The notes under the pieces were generated by a model. The model worked only from the letters and a program-made list of their open reading frames with translations. It was not told where the DNA came from and made no database searches. Shown one piece after another: positions 19,201 to 26,465 of a stretch of DNA of 64,000 bases. This DNA is from Sphingobacterium sp. GTDB taxonomy: Bacteria; Bacteroidota; Bacteroidia; Sphingobacteriales; Sphingobacteriaceae. Numbering within the stretch: position 1 is the first letter of the stretch; each line of letters opens with the position of its first letter. The stretch lies in the NCBI GenBank assembly GCA_031277685.1, contig JAITLV010000056.1, positions 41,923-105,922 of the forward strand, in the 5' to 3' direction. A program made the position numbers and the translations under genes.

Positions 19201-19802
19201 TAGATCCAGAAACAGGTGCGGCGAGGGGATACCTAAACGGTGAACCCTCCAATCAATATGCGCAGATTACAAAACAATTAGCAGAAGATCCTGAAAATAG
19301 GCTTATCTATCATGGAAATGCGCTAGCACCTTATTTTGGAGCCTTACGGAATACATTTAGCTATAAAGGAATTGATTTGTCGTTTAATATTACATACCGT
19401 TTTGGTTATTATTTCAGAAGATATTCAATTATGTATTCAGATCTATATAACAGTTATTATGGGCATGGAGACTATTATAATAGGTGGCAGAAACCCGGAG
19501 ACGAGCTGATTACTAACATTCCCGCAATGCTTTATCCCGGAGTAACTGTTGCAGATCAATATTACCGAAATTCTGAGGTTCTTGTAAGTAAGGGGGATCA
19601 TATACGACTCCAAGATGTAAATATTTCTTATACCTTAAATCCACAGCTTACAGGTAGGCTCCATTTCAAAAGCTTAAGGTTTTTTGCATACATAAATAAT
19701 GTGGCAATACTATGGAAAGCTAATAAAGTAAACTTAGATCCAGATTTTCCAAATGCAAAACCTATTAGGACTGTTGCTATTGGTGTGAACTATAACTTTT
19801 AA
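16266..19802 (+). CDS. SusC/RagA-family TonB-dependent receptor with STN domain
   Basis: A complete 1178-residue outer membrane receptor. The signal region is near residues 30-47. The STN domain lies at about 50-118. A carboxypeptidase-regulatory-like domain follows at about 138-212 (GKIVNQQGTPLAGATIQVKG). The plug begins near 220 and includes PKLTIRGQATIFG, PLIVVDNFPYEG and NILKDAAAASIWGVRAGNG. The rest is beta-barrel and ends in an aromatic residue (VNYNF), as outer membrane proteins do. Together with the SusD gene 4 bp downstream it forms the transporter. The canonical VVDGVPF reads VVDNFPYEG. The ligand is unknown; no glycoside hydrolase is nearby, so a polysaccharide is not supported. 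Confidence 0.95.
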   Translation: MKKDHFSHRENIPISLDMLSRRNLRGIGIKSSLLFMLLASGTTIKAQGISLSLQKAPLKTAITEIRKATKYDFAYNDELLKKAGSVTIDLKNATLEETLRTLFNNQPIAFEIADGIIILKERKTSNQKNNSNSKKKETIKGKIVNQQGTPLAGATIQVKGSSFLTNSDNDGNFELPVEFSDSELKITFIGYTPLVISAKQIDRIILATNSNVIEEVSVVASGYQSIPKERATGSFSKVDNATFNRQVSTDVISRLKGIAPSILFDERSGSPKLTIRGQATIFGNDQPLIVVDNFPYEGDINNINPNDIEDINILKDAAAASIWGVRAGNGVIVIKTKKGQSDQAMNIGFTSNVTIGQKPDLNYIPQIKPTDFIDIEKMLFEKGFYNTIISNTAANRPYSPVVSILNDQKNGKLTEQEAIAKIDALRQYDLRDDINKYLYQNSIKQQYALNFNGGTKKYTYYFSAGFDKNRDSEKGNGFSRVSLNSNQVFRPIEQLEISTGLSYNQNNQSTSNVISMLNNMGAELMYPYARLVDNNGNPAVVIRDHSIVLKQQALGAGLLNWDFVPLEELDYQDNKFKQSELRLNTTAKYTFLPYLSAEIRFQYENQQARRRNYYSQDSYTMRDQINRYTTFTNGVMTRNIPVGGRLDNTNSELSALNGRFQLNYDQKWNKHQVNAIAGFEVRETKSSGISSRQYGFDPNVGSSIIVDYLTRFPQYGKGGTALIPNNDNYSGTVDRIRSYYVNAAYNYNLRYVLSASARIDQSNLFGVRTNQKSVPLWSTGLKWNVSKEDFYNLEWLPEFSVRSTYGYSGNIDRTTTAYTTARLSRNSYNSLPNADLVSPPNKDLRWEKNRMFNVGIDFSSKNSRLTGSIEVFNRKGIDLIGNGDIDPTTGFTSFRGNVADMKGKGWDIELNSINIQKNNFSWKTTATFSYAKDEILKYKRSTTITNFVTDNSIYRGTSQYNPVVGRPLFSIYSYPWAGLDPETGAARGYLNGEPSNQYAQITKQLAEDPENRLIYHGNALAPYFGALRNTFSYKGIDLSFNITYRFGYYFRRYSIMYSDLYNSYYGHGDYYNRWQKPGDELITNIPAMLYPGVTVADQYYRNSEVLVSKGDHIRLQDVNISYTLNPQLTGRLHFKSLRFFAYINNVAILWKANKVNLDPDFPNAKPIRTVAIGVNYNF

Positions 19803-19806
19803 AAAA

Positions 19807-21168
19807 ATGGCCATGAAAACGAAAATAAATATTATAGTAATAAGTACCATGCTGATTTTGTTTTCTGCATGTTCACAAGACTGGCTTGAAGAAAAACAGG
19901 ATATTAAATTAATAGTCCCAACAACAATTGCTGATCTGGATTTATTAATGAACTCCAATATGCTTGCTTACGATGGACGTGGAGCATTAGAAGCTTCTAG
20001 TGACGATTTTGAAATGACACAGGAACAATACAACTCCTTATGGTATGATTTTGAACGAAAATTAATTATATGGAATATTGACGAATTCCCAAAACTTGGC
20101 ACTCTAAAACATGAGGAGTGGGAGATTGCATATTCCCAAATACAGACCTGTAATGTTGTATTAGAGGCCTTGAAGAAAATTACAAGAACTGAAAGTAATG
20201 CAGTGATGTATGATCGTATCAAAGGGAGTGCATTATATCATAGATCGCGACAATTTTTAAATCTTGCAATGACTTTTTGTAAATATTATGATCCTTCAAC
20301 AGCAGATAAAGACCTTGGAATTGTATTGAAACTTGAGGCCGATATAAATGAGCCAGTAAAACGAAGTACATTGAATAATACCTACTTCCGAATTGTGGAA
20401 GATCTTAAGACAGCTGCGCTTCTACTACCTGAAAATCAAATCTCGATTACTCATATTACAAAAGGAGGTGCGTATGCGCTTTTAGCGCGAACCTATTTAT
20501 ACATGAATGACTATCAACATGCTATGGAGTCCGCGGAACAATCTTTGCAATATCATTCTTCGATTGATGATTATAATACTATCGACAGCAGCAGTTCCTC
20601 ACCATTGCTAAATAAGAGTAAGGAACCGCATATTAGAATCGAAATGACAGCGCCTTACACAAGCACTGGATATGGATCGGTTATACCAGCTGAATTATAT
20701 CAATTATACAAATCCAATGATTTACGAAAGACTTTATTTTTTAAAATGCAAGATGGAAAACCTATATGGCGTGGAGCGTCAGTCTCTAATAATCTTTCCG
20801 GTACAGCAACTGATGAGGTTTTATTAATAGGAGCGGAATGTTTTGCGAGGCTTAACAATAAAGATAAAGCTATGGAACTGCTGAATACTTTGTTGGTAAA
20901 GAGATTTAAAACAGGAACATTTATTCCAATAGTTGCTACTAACAATGATGAAGCACTTGATATTGTTCTCGTTGAAAGGAGAAAGGAGCTATTGAAAAGG
21001 GGATTAAGATTTCAGGATCTTAAGAGACTTAATAAAGAGCCAAGATATGCTAAAACCTTGTATCGTGTTATTGGAAATGATACGTATACTTTACCTCCGA
21101 ATGATCGACGTTATATTTTCCCTATTCCTCAATATATTATTAATTATAATAATATAGAACAGAACTAA
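19807..21168 (+). CDS. SusD/RagB-family outer membrane lipoprotein
   Basis: A 453-residue surface lipoprotein. The signal peptide ends in a lipobox with the lipidated cysteine near residue 22 (ILFSACSQDW). TPR-like helices characteristic of SusD follow, and the C-terminal part has the typical ERRKELLKRGLRFQDLKRL segment and a final YIFPIPQ. SusD proteins cap the SusC barrel and hand over the ligand. It is 4 bp after the receptor gene, so the pair is co-translated. The protein is somewhat shorter than many SusD members (around 500-550). Confidence 0.92.
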   Translation: MAMKTKINIIVISTMLILFSACSQDWLEEKQDIKLIVPTTIADLDLLMNSNMLAYDGRGALEASSDDFEMTQEQYNSLWYDFERKLIIWNIDEFPKLGTLKHEEWEIAYSQIQTCNVVLEALKKITRTESNAVMYDRIKGSALYHRSRQFLNLAMTFCKYYDPSTADKDLGIVLKLEADINEPVKRSTLNNTYFRIVEDLKTAALLLPENQISITHITKGGAYALLARTYLYMNDYQHAMESAEQSLQYHSSIDDYNTIDSSSSSPLLNKSKEPHIRIEMTAPYTSTGYGSVIPAELYQLYKSNDLRKTLFFKMQDGKPIWRGASVSNNLSGTATDEVLLIGAECFARLNNKDKAMELLNTLLVKRFKTGTFIPIVATNNDEALDIVLVERRKELLKRGLRFQDLKRLNKEPRYAKTLYRVIGNDTYTLPPNDRRYIFPIPQYIINYNNIEQN

Positions 21169-21195
21169 CTTGTTTAGTATTAAAACGAACTCCAA

Positions 21196-22635
21196 ATGAA
21201 AAAAATATTAATCATAATTATGCTACAATTACTGGTAGCACAGCTCACTTATTCTCAAAAAAGAACCTTAATTACGGGAATTATTAGTAATGCTAAAGAC
21301 CGTCCTGTCAGCGTAGCCCTTAGAATAATTGATGGAGCTTTTGCTACACGAACCACTCAGGAGTATATAACTAAAACCACCGATGGGAAATTCAGCTATG
21401 AATTTTCCTTGGAGAAGAAATCAAAAGCAACAATATATATAAATGGTAAACTTGCATTTATTCCGGGGACATTTGATGTTATGGTAAGTCCTGGGGACAG
21501 TATTCATTTTACCATATCAGATATTAAAAAAATGGGATTGATCAATATGGACATAAGTGGTATTGGCTCAGAAAAAGTAACTTTTCTCAAAAAATCTATC
21601 GAGCAAGTTTTTTCGGTCCCATCTTCACAAAAAGCATATAGGTATCAGACTATGGCTGAGAGGTATTTGGATGTTGATAAAAAACTTTCCCTGATAGATT
21701 CAATTTTCCATCATAAGGCAGGGAAGGTTTCAAAGAATGATTTGCAAATTATACATTCAAAGCTTGTTGACGAGACTTTGGAGATGTTGTTAATTTCCTC
21801 CATGACCCTTTATGACGATAGCGTTAAGACATTATTTGATAAATATATTAAATACAAGAATCGCATTTTGCCACTCCTGGATAAGAGCGCAATAGAATAC
21901 TATGGAGGTTTCCGTATTTTACCTTACTATTCCATTCTATCAAATGGGAACACTACGGAAATTAGGAGTAACGGATTTCTGTATGACCATCCGATTGAAT
22001 ACACACATTTTGTACTGAAGGAATTTAATAGATATCCTGCAATCAAAGACTATTTACTTTCAGACCTCGCGATTAAAATATTTCGTGACAAATGGGATTC
22101 TTCAGTTTCTGATGAATTATATAAGTTGTATGTAAAGAATGTGGATAGTGTTAATCCATATTACAATCAAACTATAAAGGAATATGCATATATCCAAAAT
22201 AATTTAAAAGTAGGTAAACCATTTTATGATTTTGCGCTTCCAGATACAAATGGAATGTTACATCGCTTGAGGGATTTTAAAGGTAAGGTAGTAGTGCTTG
22301 ATTTTTGGTTTACCGGATGCTCAGGCTGTAAAACTATTGTACCTTTGCTTGAGCAAGTTGAAGAGGATTTTTTTAAGGATAGTGTTCAATTTATTTCCAT
22401 CAATGTAGATGATAAACGCTCCTGGCTTTTGGGAATTGGGAAATATTCCAGCAAGCATTCACTACAACTTTATACAGAGAGCCAACGTTTTGACCATCCC
22501 ATAATAAAGTTTGGAATGGTAGCAGCATACCCTACCTTTATTGTTTTAGATAAAAATGGCAATATCGTTGGGATTCCACCATCAATATATTCGAATAAAA
22601 CGGGATTTGAACAATATATAAGAAAATTACTATAA
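21196..22635 (+). CDS. TlpA-like periplasmic thioredoxin-fold protein
   Basis: A 479-residue exported protein with a signal peptide at about 1-20. The N-terminal 340 residues are the poorly conserved domain common in Bacteroidota TlpA relatives (DUF4369-like; low confidence). The C-terminal thioredoxin fold starts near 345 (GKPFYDFALPDTNGMLH). It has the redox pair C375-S-G-C378 within DFWFTGCSGCK and a cis-proline segment AAYPTFIV. Such proteins reduce disulfides outside the cytoplasm. It is last in the SusC-SusD operon, as is common in Sphingobacteriaceae. A hairpin terminator follows. Confidence 0.9.
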   Translation: MKKILIIIMLQLLVAQLTYSQKRTLITGIISNAKDRPVSVALRIIDGAFATRTTQEYITKTTDGKFSYEFSLEKKSKATIYINGKLAFIPGTFDVMVSPGDSIHFTISDIKKMGLINMDISGIGSEKVTFLKKSIEQVFSVPSSQKAYRYQTMAERYLDVDKKLSLIDSIFHHKAGKVSKNDLQIIHSKLVDETLEMLLISSMTLYDDSVKTLFDKYIKYKNRILPLLDKSAIEYYGGFRILPYYSILSNGNTTEIRSNGFLYDHPIEYTHFVLKEFNRYPAIKDYLLSDLAIKIFRDKWDSSVSDELYKLYVKNVDSVNPYYNQTIKEYAYIQNNLKVGKPFYDFALPDTNGMLHRLRDFKGKVVVLDFWFTGCSGCKTIVPLLEQVEEDFFKDSVQFISINVDDKRSWLLGIGKYSSKHSLQLYTESQRFDHPIIKFGMVAAYPTFIVLDKNGNIVGIPPSIYSNKTGFEQYIRKLL

Positions 22636-22637
22636 GA

Positions 22638-22674
22638 AAAAGTACGGCATCTTCATTAGATGCCATACTTTTAT
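22638..22674. terminator. Bidirectional terminator between TlpA and DUF6520 genes
   Basis: An inverted repeat built on GGCATCT / AGATGCC, extended by AAGTA / TACTT with one mismatch, is flanked by A-rich sequence on the left and T-rich sequence on the right. It lies between two convergent genes and can serve both. Confidence 0.7.
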
Positions 22675-22687
22675 AAATAATTCCTTT

Positions 22688-22951
22688 CTACGGGCGTTTC
22701 ACACCATTTTTTATTAATGCTGGATTATCTGTTGGTTCACCAGTTTCAATATTATACTCTTGTGAGCACAAAGGGCCAGCACCTTCACATGGATGTGCCG
22801 GATCTACAGGCAGTCCCATTGAACCATTTGGACTCACATAAAACTCACCTGTTGTTTCATCATTAACATTACTTGTCGGAGCAAAAGAGAATGCTGCGAA
22901 ACTTCCGATTGCAATTGCTGCAATCCCTAGAGTTAATCTTAAATTTTTCAT
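22688..22951 (-). CDS. DUF6520-family small exported protein
   Basis: An 87-residue protein when started at 22951 (MKNLRLTLGIAAIAIGSF). An upstream in-frame ATG at 22975 would add eight residues and weaken the signal sequence. The first 22 residues are a signal peptide ending near FSFA. The mature part is acidic and contains two cysteines in HPCEGAGPLCS. It resembles DUF6520 proteins, small exported Bacteroidota proteins of unknown function often encoded beside MauE-like and thioredoxin-like genes, as here. It is convergent with the TlpA gene. Confidence 0.72.
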   Translation of the reverse strand: MKNLRLTLGIAAIAIGSFAAFSFAPTSNVNDETTGEFYVSPNGSMGLPVDPAHPCEGAGPLCSQEYNIETGEPTDNPALIKNGVKRP

Positions 22952-23051
22952 GATGTTGGTTGCTTTTTTAATCAAAAAGCTAAACTTTAGTTTTTTGCCT
23001 ACTCTAAATCAGGTTTTCGGCTACCCCTGTTTTGTACGTTTTAGTTTTAAC

Positions 23052-23492
23052 TTAGGTGGTCTGAATCTGACTGTGTGGTGGTCGATTTAAAGAGAAGAAG
23101 ACCAGACCAATGATATTTATAGCCAATATGGCGATATTGAAGTACAATTGATCATTCCAGTTCATCCAACTAAACATTGCAATACAAGAGCAGGGAATAG
23201 AGGGTGCGAAATGTAGGACATAGATCAGATAGCCTGTATAAAGTATAAGAACGAGGGCAGATGTAATAAGACCTATTCTTCTCCAGTTCTTATTCATTAA
23301 TAACAGGATTATCCCAAGGTGAACTATTTGTAAAAGATAGGGAAGCGGATTGCCTCCTGCTGATAATAAATAGGCACCTTTGATCTGTCGTTGAAAAGTT
23401 TCAAAATCGAATACTTTGGCCGCAAATGTATAAACCCATGTTAGAATGAGTATAAAAACTATTATTTCTGATAGGATGTTTTTTGCTCTCAT
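23052..23492 (-). CDS. MauE/DoxX-like membrane protein
   Basis: A 146-residue integral membrane protein with four hydrophobic segments at about residues 8-25, 50-66, 75-95 and 117-135. It has a C101-S-C103 motif before the last helix. This matches the MauE family, related to DoxX/VKOR-type membrane redox proteins, several of which feed disulfide or electron exchange in the periplasm. With the TlpA-type thioredoxin and the two-cysteine DUF6520 protein next door it suggests a redox-processing set. Function here is inferred from context. Confidence 0.75.
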   Translation of the reverse strand: MRAKNILSEIIVFILILTWVYTFAAKVFDFETFQRQIKGAYLLSAGGNPLPYLLQIVHLGIILLLMNKNWRRIGLITSALVLILYTGYLIYVLHFAPSIPCSCIAMFSWMNWNDQLYFNIAILAINIIGLVFFSLNRPPHSQIQTT

Positions 23493-23654
23493 TGTTTTAA
23501 TTTTTATGGTTCGTAGAAATGCAATTTAAAAACTAAAGAGATCTTTCTTTCTTTTTTGCTTTACCAAATTTATAATGGTATTTCGTTGTAAACCAATAGT
23601 TTGTTGTGTCTATGCGTAGAATTACAGTGTGCTCTATTTTCAGGCACAGAGTTT

Positions 23655-23897
23655 TTACCACTGTCCCCGATCTTTTGGGGGCGGATCCACCAAAGTCGAA
23701 CTGCTCTCTTCTGAGTTGGAGAGTGTGCTTACGGATATTGAGTCGTGGGCATTTCTGATGGCTTGATTTTTTTCATATTTTTCCACAATTGATGTATTGC
23801 TGTTCCCCACGTGATCCATATCATCTTCTCTACAAGAAGATAGAGTAAGCATACCTGCAAGTATTATTGCAATTGAGATAATCGTTGATTTTTTCAT
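23655..23897 (-). CDS. Small lipoprotein of unknown function
   Basis: An 80-residue protein with a clear lipoprotein signal: MKKSTIISI, a hydrophobic run, and the lipobox LSSC with the cysteine near residue 22. The mature part is short, polar and low in complexity, rich in Ser, Asp and Glu. No family is recognised. It lies on the minus strand upstream of the MauE and DUF6520 genes and divergent from the TPR-AraC regulator, so the three small genes may be one unit controlled from the 394-bp gap to its right. Confidence 0.6.
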   Translation of the reverse strand: MKKSTIISIAIILAGMLTLSSCREDDMDHVGNSNTSIVEKYEKNQAIRNAHDSISVSTLSNSEESSSTLVDPPPKDRGQW

Positions 23898-24291
23898 TGT
23901 AAAATTTTTTTAAGATTATCCCGGCCGAGATTGTTTTGAATTCTGACTGCAAATTATTCCAGTTTCAGCAGATGTCAAATTTATTGTGGTGCTGGAAAAC
24001 GATGTAGCACGTGCTTAAAGTGATTGGACACAAGCAAGAAAAATGTCTTTTCATTTTTCACAAGAATTAGAGTTAATTTTATTCTTAAAATGATCTTTTA
24101 TAAAAAACTGTGGTATGTTTTGTATGCAATAATCGGTGTCTGTTCGTTTAAGCACGTGCTTGTTTGTGTGTTTTACAAAATATCGAATTGAAAATTAAGT
24201 GTTTAGTATTTTTTTAACACTTTTTTAATTATTCATTTATGAATCGGGTGATTTTGATAAATTTTTATAAATTTATTACAGAATTTGAACC
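23898..24291. promoter_or_regulatory. Divergent intergenic region with two AAGCACGTGCT-type palindromes
   Basis: This 394-bp gap separates the small lipoprotein gene (minus) from the TPR-AraC regulator (plus). It carries a perfect 14-bp inverted repeat, AGCACGTGCTTAAA at 24006-24019 and its reverse complement at 24147-24160. Each arm contains the self-complementary AGCACGTGCT. The centres are about 140 bp apart. They are likely regulator sites for the divergent promoters, possibly allowing looping. No gene is seen within. Confidence 0.55.
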
Positions 24292-25968
24292 ATGAAGATT
24301 CTACCTAAAGTAATTCCGTTTCTTCTAACATTATTTTTGTGTGAAAATCTGTTTGCACAAAACGAGAATTTAAGTGATTATTATCTGATCCAGCGGAGGT
24401 ATGAAAATCGTTTGGAAAATGACTCAACAGCCTTGCCTTTGGTAAATGAATTTATCAAAAAAGCAAAATCCGAAAAAAATTATGAAAAATTGTTCCGGGG
24501 GTATAAAGATGCGTTACTATTTTCTAGAAGTCCACAGACTAAACTTAAATATGCTGACAGCGTGATCGGTGTAGCCAAATTAGCCAGGAATGATGCCATG
24601 CTCAGCGATGCATATATGAATAAGGGGGTGGTCTACTACTTTAATCTTAAGAAATACAACCAAGCATTAGAGCAGTATCTAATAGCTTATAAGTTATGTG
24701 AAAATGGTAAAGATCTATTCCATAAGAATAGATTGAAATACCATATTGGTGTTGTAAAAAGTTATGTTGGTTACTATAACGAAGCACTTACTGAATTAAA
24801 AGGAGCAAGTAGGTTTTTTGAAGAGCAGACTAAACTAGACATCCATCCAAACCTTATGTTTAATCACCAGCGGGGGTATTATAACAGTTTGCATCAAATG
24901 GCGATTTGCTACCGTAATCTTAAAAATTTCAAATCCGCAGATTCCATTGTTGAGTTAGGTCTTTCTTCAACATATAAGAACCTGGACTATCAACAGGAGT
25001 TTGCTTATTTTCAAAAAGAGAAAGCAATAAGCCGATATTATCATAAAGACTATGAGAGTGCTACTTTATTGTTATCCAGTTCAATAAAATCGTTTATTCA
25101 AGTTGGTGACTTTGCTACAACGGCAATCGCTTTTTCTTATTTAGGCAAGTCTGAGTTGAAGTTGGGAATGCCTGAGCAGGCTATTAGCCACTTTAAAAAT
25201 ATAGATTCAATATTTAATAAACATGCTTTCATGGTTCCCGAATTAAGGCGTATGTACGAAATGATGATTGATTATTACGGTGCACAGGGGAACCCAGAGG
25301 AGATGAGGTATTATAACCGGCAGCTTGTGAAAGCTGACAAAATAATCAGTAAGGACTTTCTTTATTTATCCTCAAAAATACATCGTGAATATGATGCAAG
25401 TCTGCTGATGAAGGAACAGCGAAAATCGGTACGAAATAAATATACAGCAGTCTTTGGAATCGGGTCTCTATTATTGGGTGCCATGGTTTATTGGCTTTAT
25501 GGAAAGCGGCATAGAAGAAAGCTTTTCGCCCAGCGTGGGAAGCTGGATAATCTAATCGTCTATAATAGAGTAGATATTGACAAGGAAATAGTGGACAGAA
25601 TATTATTGAAATTGGACGGTTTTGAACGGAATCATAAATTTATTAAAAAGGGAATTTCCCTTAGAGTCTTAGCTACCCAGTTCGATATAAGCCATAGTTA
25701 TCTTTCGCAAATAATTAATGAGCACAAGGGGGTTAACTTTAAACGATATATGATAGAACTGAAAATAGGATACATTACTGAGAAGCTTTTAAATGACCCT
25801 AAATATCTAAAGTATACTACTGAAGCGTTATCAAAAGCGTGCGGTATTTCCTCACGTAGTAATTTTTCAAAATGGTTCTATCTGATTAATGGGGTTCGTC
25901 CAGCGGAATTTATCCGAAATAGATTAGAAATTGTTGAGATGAACCAGGAACATCATCCTGTACCGTAA
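24292..25968 (+). CDS. TPR-containing membrane AraC-family regulator
   Basis: A 558-residue hybrid sensor-regulator. A signal/anchor segment (about 5-22) precedes a periplasmic TPR array at about 45-370. One membrane helix follows at about 384-405 (TAVFGIGSLLLGAMVYWLYG). The cytoplasmic C-terminus has an AraC-type double helix-turn-helix at about 445-545, seen in LRVLATQFDISHSYLSQIINEHKG and the FSKWFYLINGVRPAEFI segment. This one-chain design (TPR sensor plus AraC output) is common in Bacteroidota. It is divergent from the lipoprotein/MauE/DUF6520 genes and probably controls them, perhaps through the palindromes in the gap. Confidence 0.88.
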   Translation: MKILPKVIPFLLTLFLCENLFAQNENLSDYYLIQRRYENRLENDSTALPLVNEFIKKAKSEKNYEKLFRGYKDALLFSRSPQTKLKYADSVIGVAKLARNDAMLSDAYMNKGVVYYFNLKKYNQALEQYLIAYKLCENGKDLFHKNRLKYHIGVVKSYVGYYNEALTELKGASRFFEEQTKLDIHPNLMFNHQRGYYNSLHQMAICYRNLKNFKSADSIVELGLSSTYKNLDYQQEFAYFQKEKAISRYYHKDYESATLLLSSSIKSFIQVGDFATTAIAFSYLGKSELKLGMPEQAISHFKNIDSIFNKHAFMVPELRRMYEMMIDYYGAQGNPEEMRYYNRQLVKADKIISKDFLYLSSKIHREYDASLLMKEQRKSVRNKYTAVFGIGSLLLGAMVYWLYGKRHRRKLFAQRGKLDNLIVYNRVDIDKEIVDRILLKLDGFERNHKFIKKGISLRVLATQFDISHSYLSQIINEHKGVNFKRYMIELKIGYITEKLLNDPKYLKYTTEALSKACGISSRSNFSKWFYLINGVRPAEFIRNRLEIVEMNQEHHPVP

Positions 25969-26082
25969 AAAAAACGGAAATTTCACTGATTATTTCTTTC
26001 TTATAGTCATGTACTTTAGTACATCATAATATCTTAACGGATAGGTCAGGTTAATTGTCATATTAAAAAATTGATTTTGGTA

Positions 26083-26125
26083 AGCCGGATAACTAGGGAG
26101 TAAGTTATCTGGCTTTATTTATTTT
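26083..26125 (+). terminator. Rho-independent terminator after the TPR-AraC gene
   Basis: A 12-bp stem (AGCCGGATAACT with AGTTATCTGGCT, one G-U pair) is followed by a T-rich run. It is about 115 bp downstream of the regulator's stop codon. Confidence 0.65.
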
Positions 26126-26148
26126 GGTTTTACGGGAAACCGTAAAGG

Positions 26149-26173
26149 GTGTCGTAGAACTACGACACTTTTT
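26149..26173 (+). terminator. Short perfect hairpin with T-run
   Basis: GTGTCGTAG and CTACGACAC form a 9-bp stem around a very tight two-base gap and are followed by five T. It is a second terminator or insulator upstream of the VgrG island. Confidence 0.6.
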
Positions 26174-26465
26174 GAAATAATTGCTAATTCATTTTGCGGT
26201 GAATTCTAAACGGTATATATTGCAAAATCAAATCACCAAAAAAGTATGAAAGGAAATAAATATCAATCATGTAAAGTGATGCTTCCCAGCATCTAAAAGA
26301 AAGTTTCTGCACAACAGAAACTCAGTCGCTCCAATCTCAATGCAATCCTACATTAATTTACAAAGAGACCGATGTAAATTATCAATTGCCATATTGAATT
26401 AACAGGTCTTCTCTCTAAGGAGGTAGGAAATCCAGTATAAATCACACAACTGAAAAAAATATGCT

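Larger units (their letters stand above)
25969..26465. other. Noncoding 497-bp region before the VgrG island
   Basis: No gene is supported here. It holds three hairpins in a row: one at about 26083-26115, a GAAA-looped stem at 26129-26146 and a strong one at 26149-26173. AT-rich sequence up to the VgrG start presumably contains that promoter. Confidence 0.5.

Noticed and set aside
23655..23897. Small lipoprotein as a phage lysis (Rz1-like) protein
   Set aside because: It has a lipobox, but there are no holin, endolysin or phage genes near; the SusCD context fits better.
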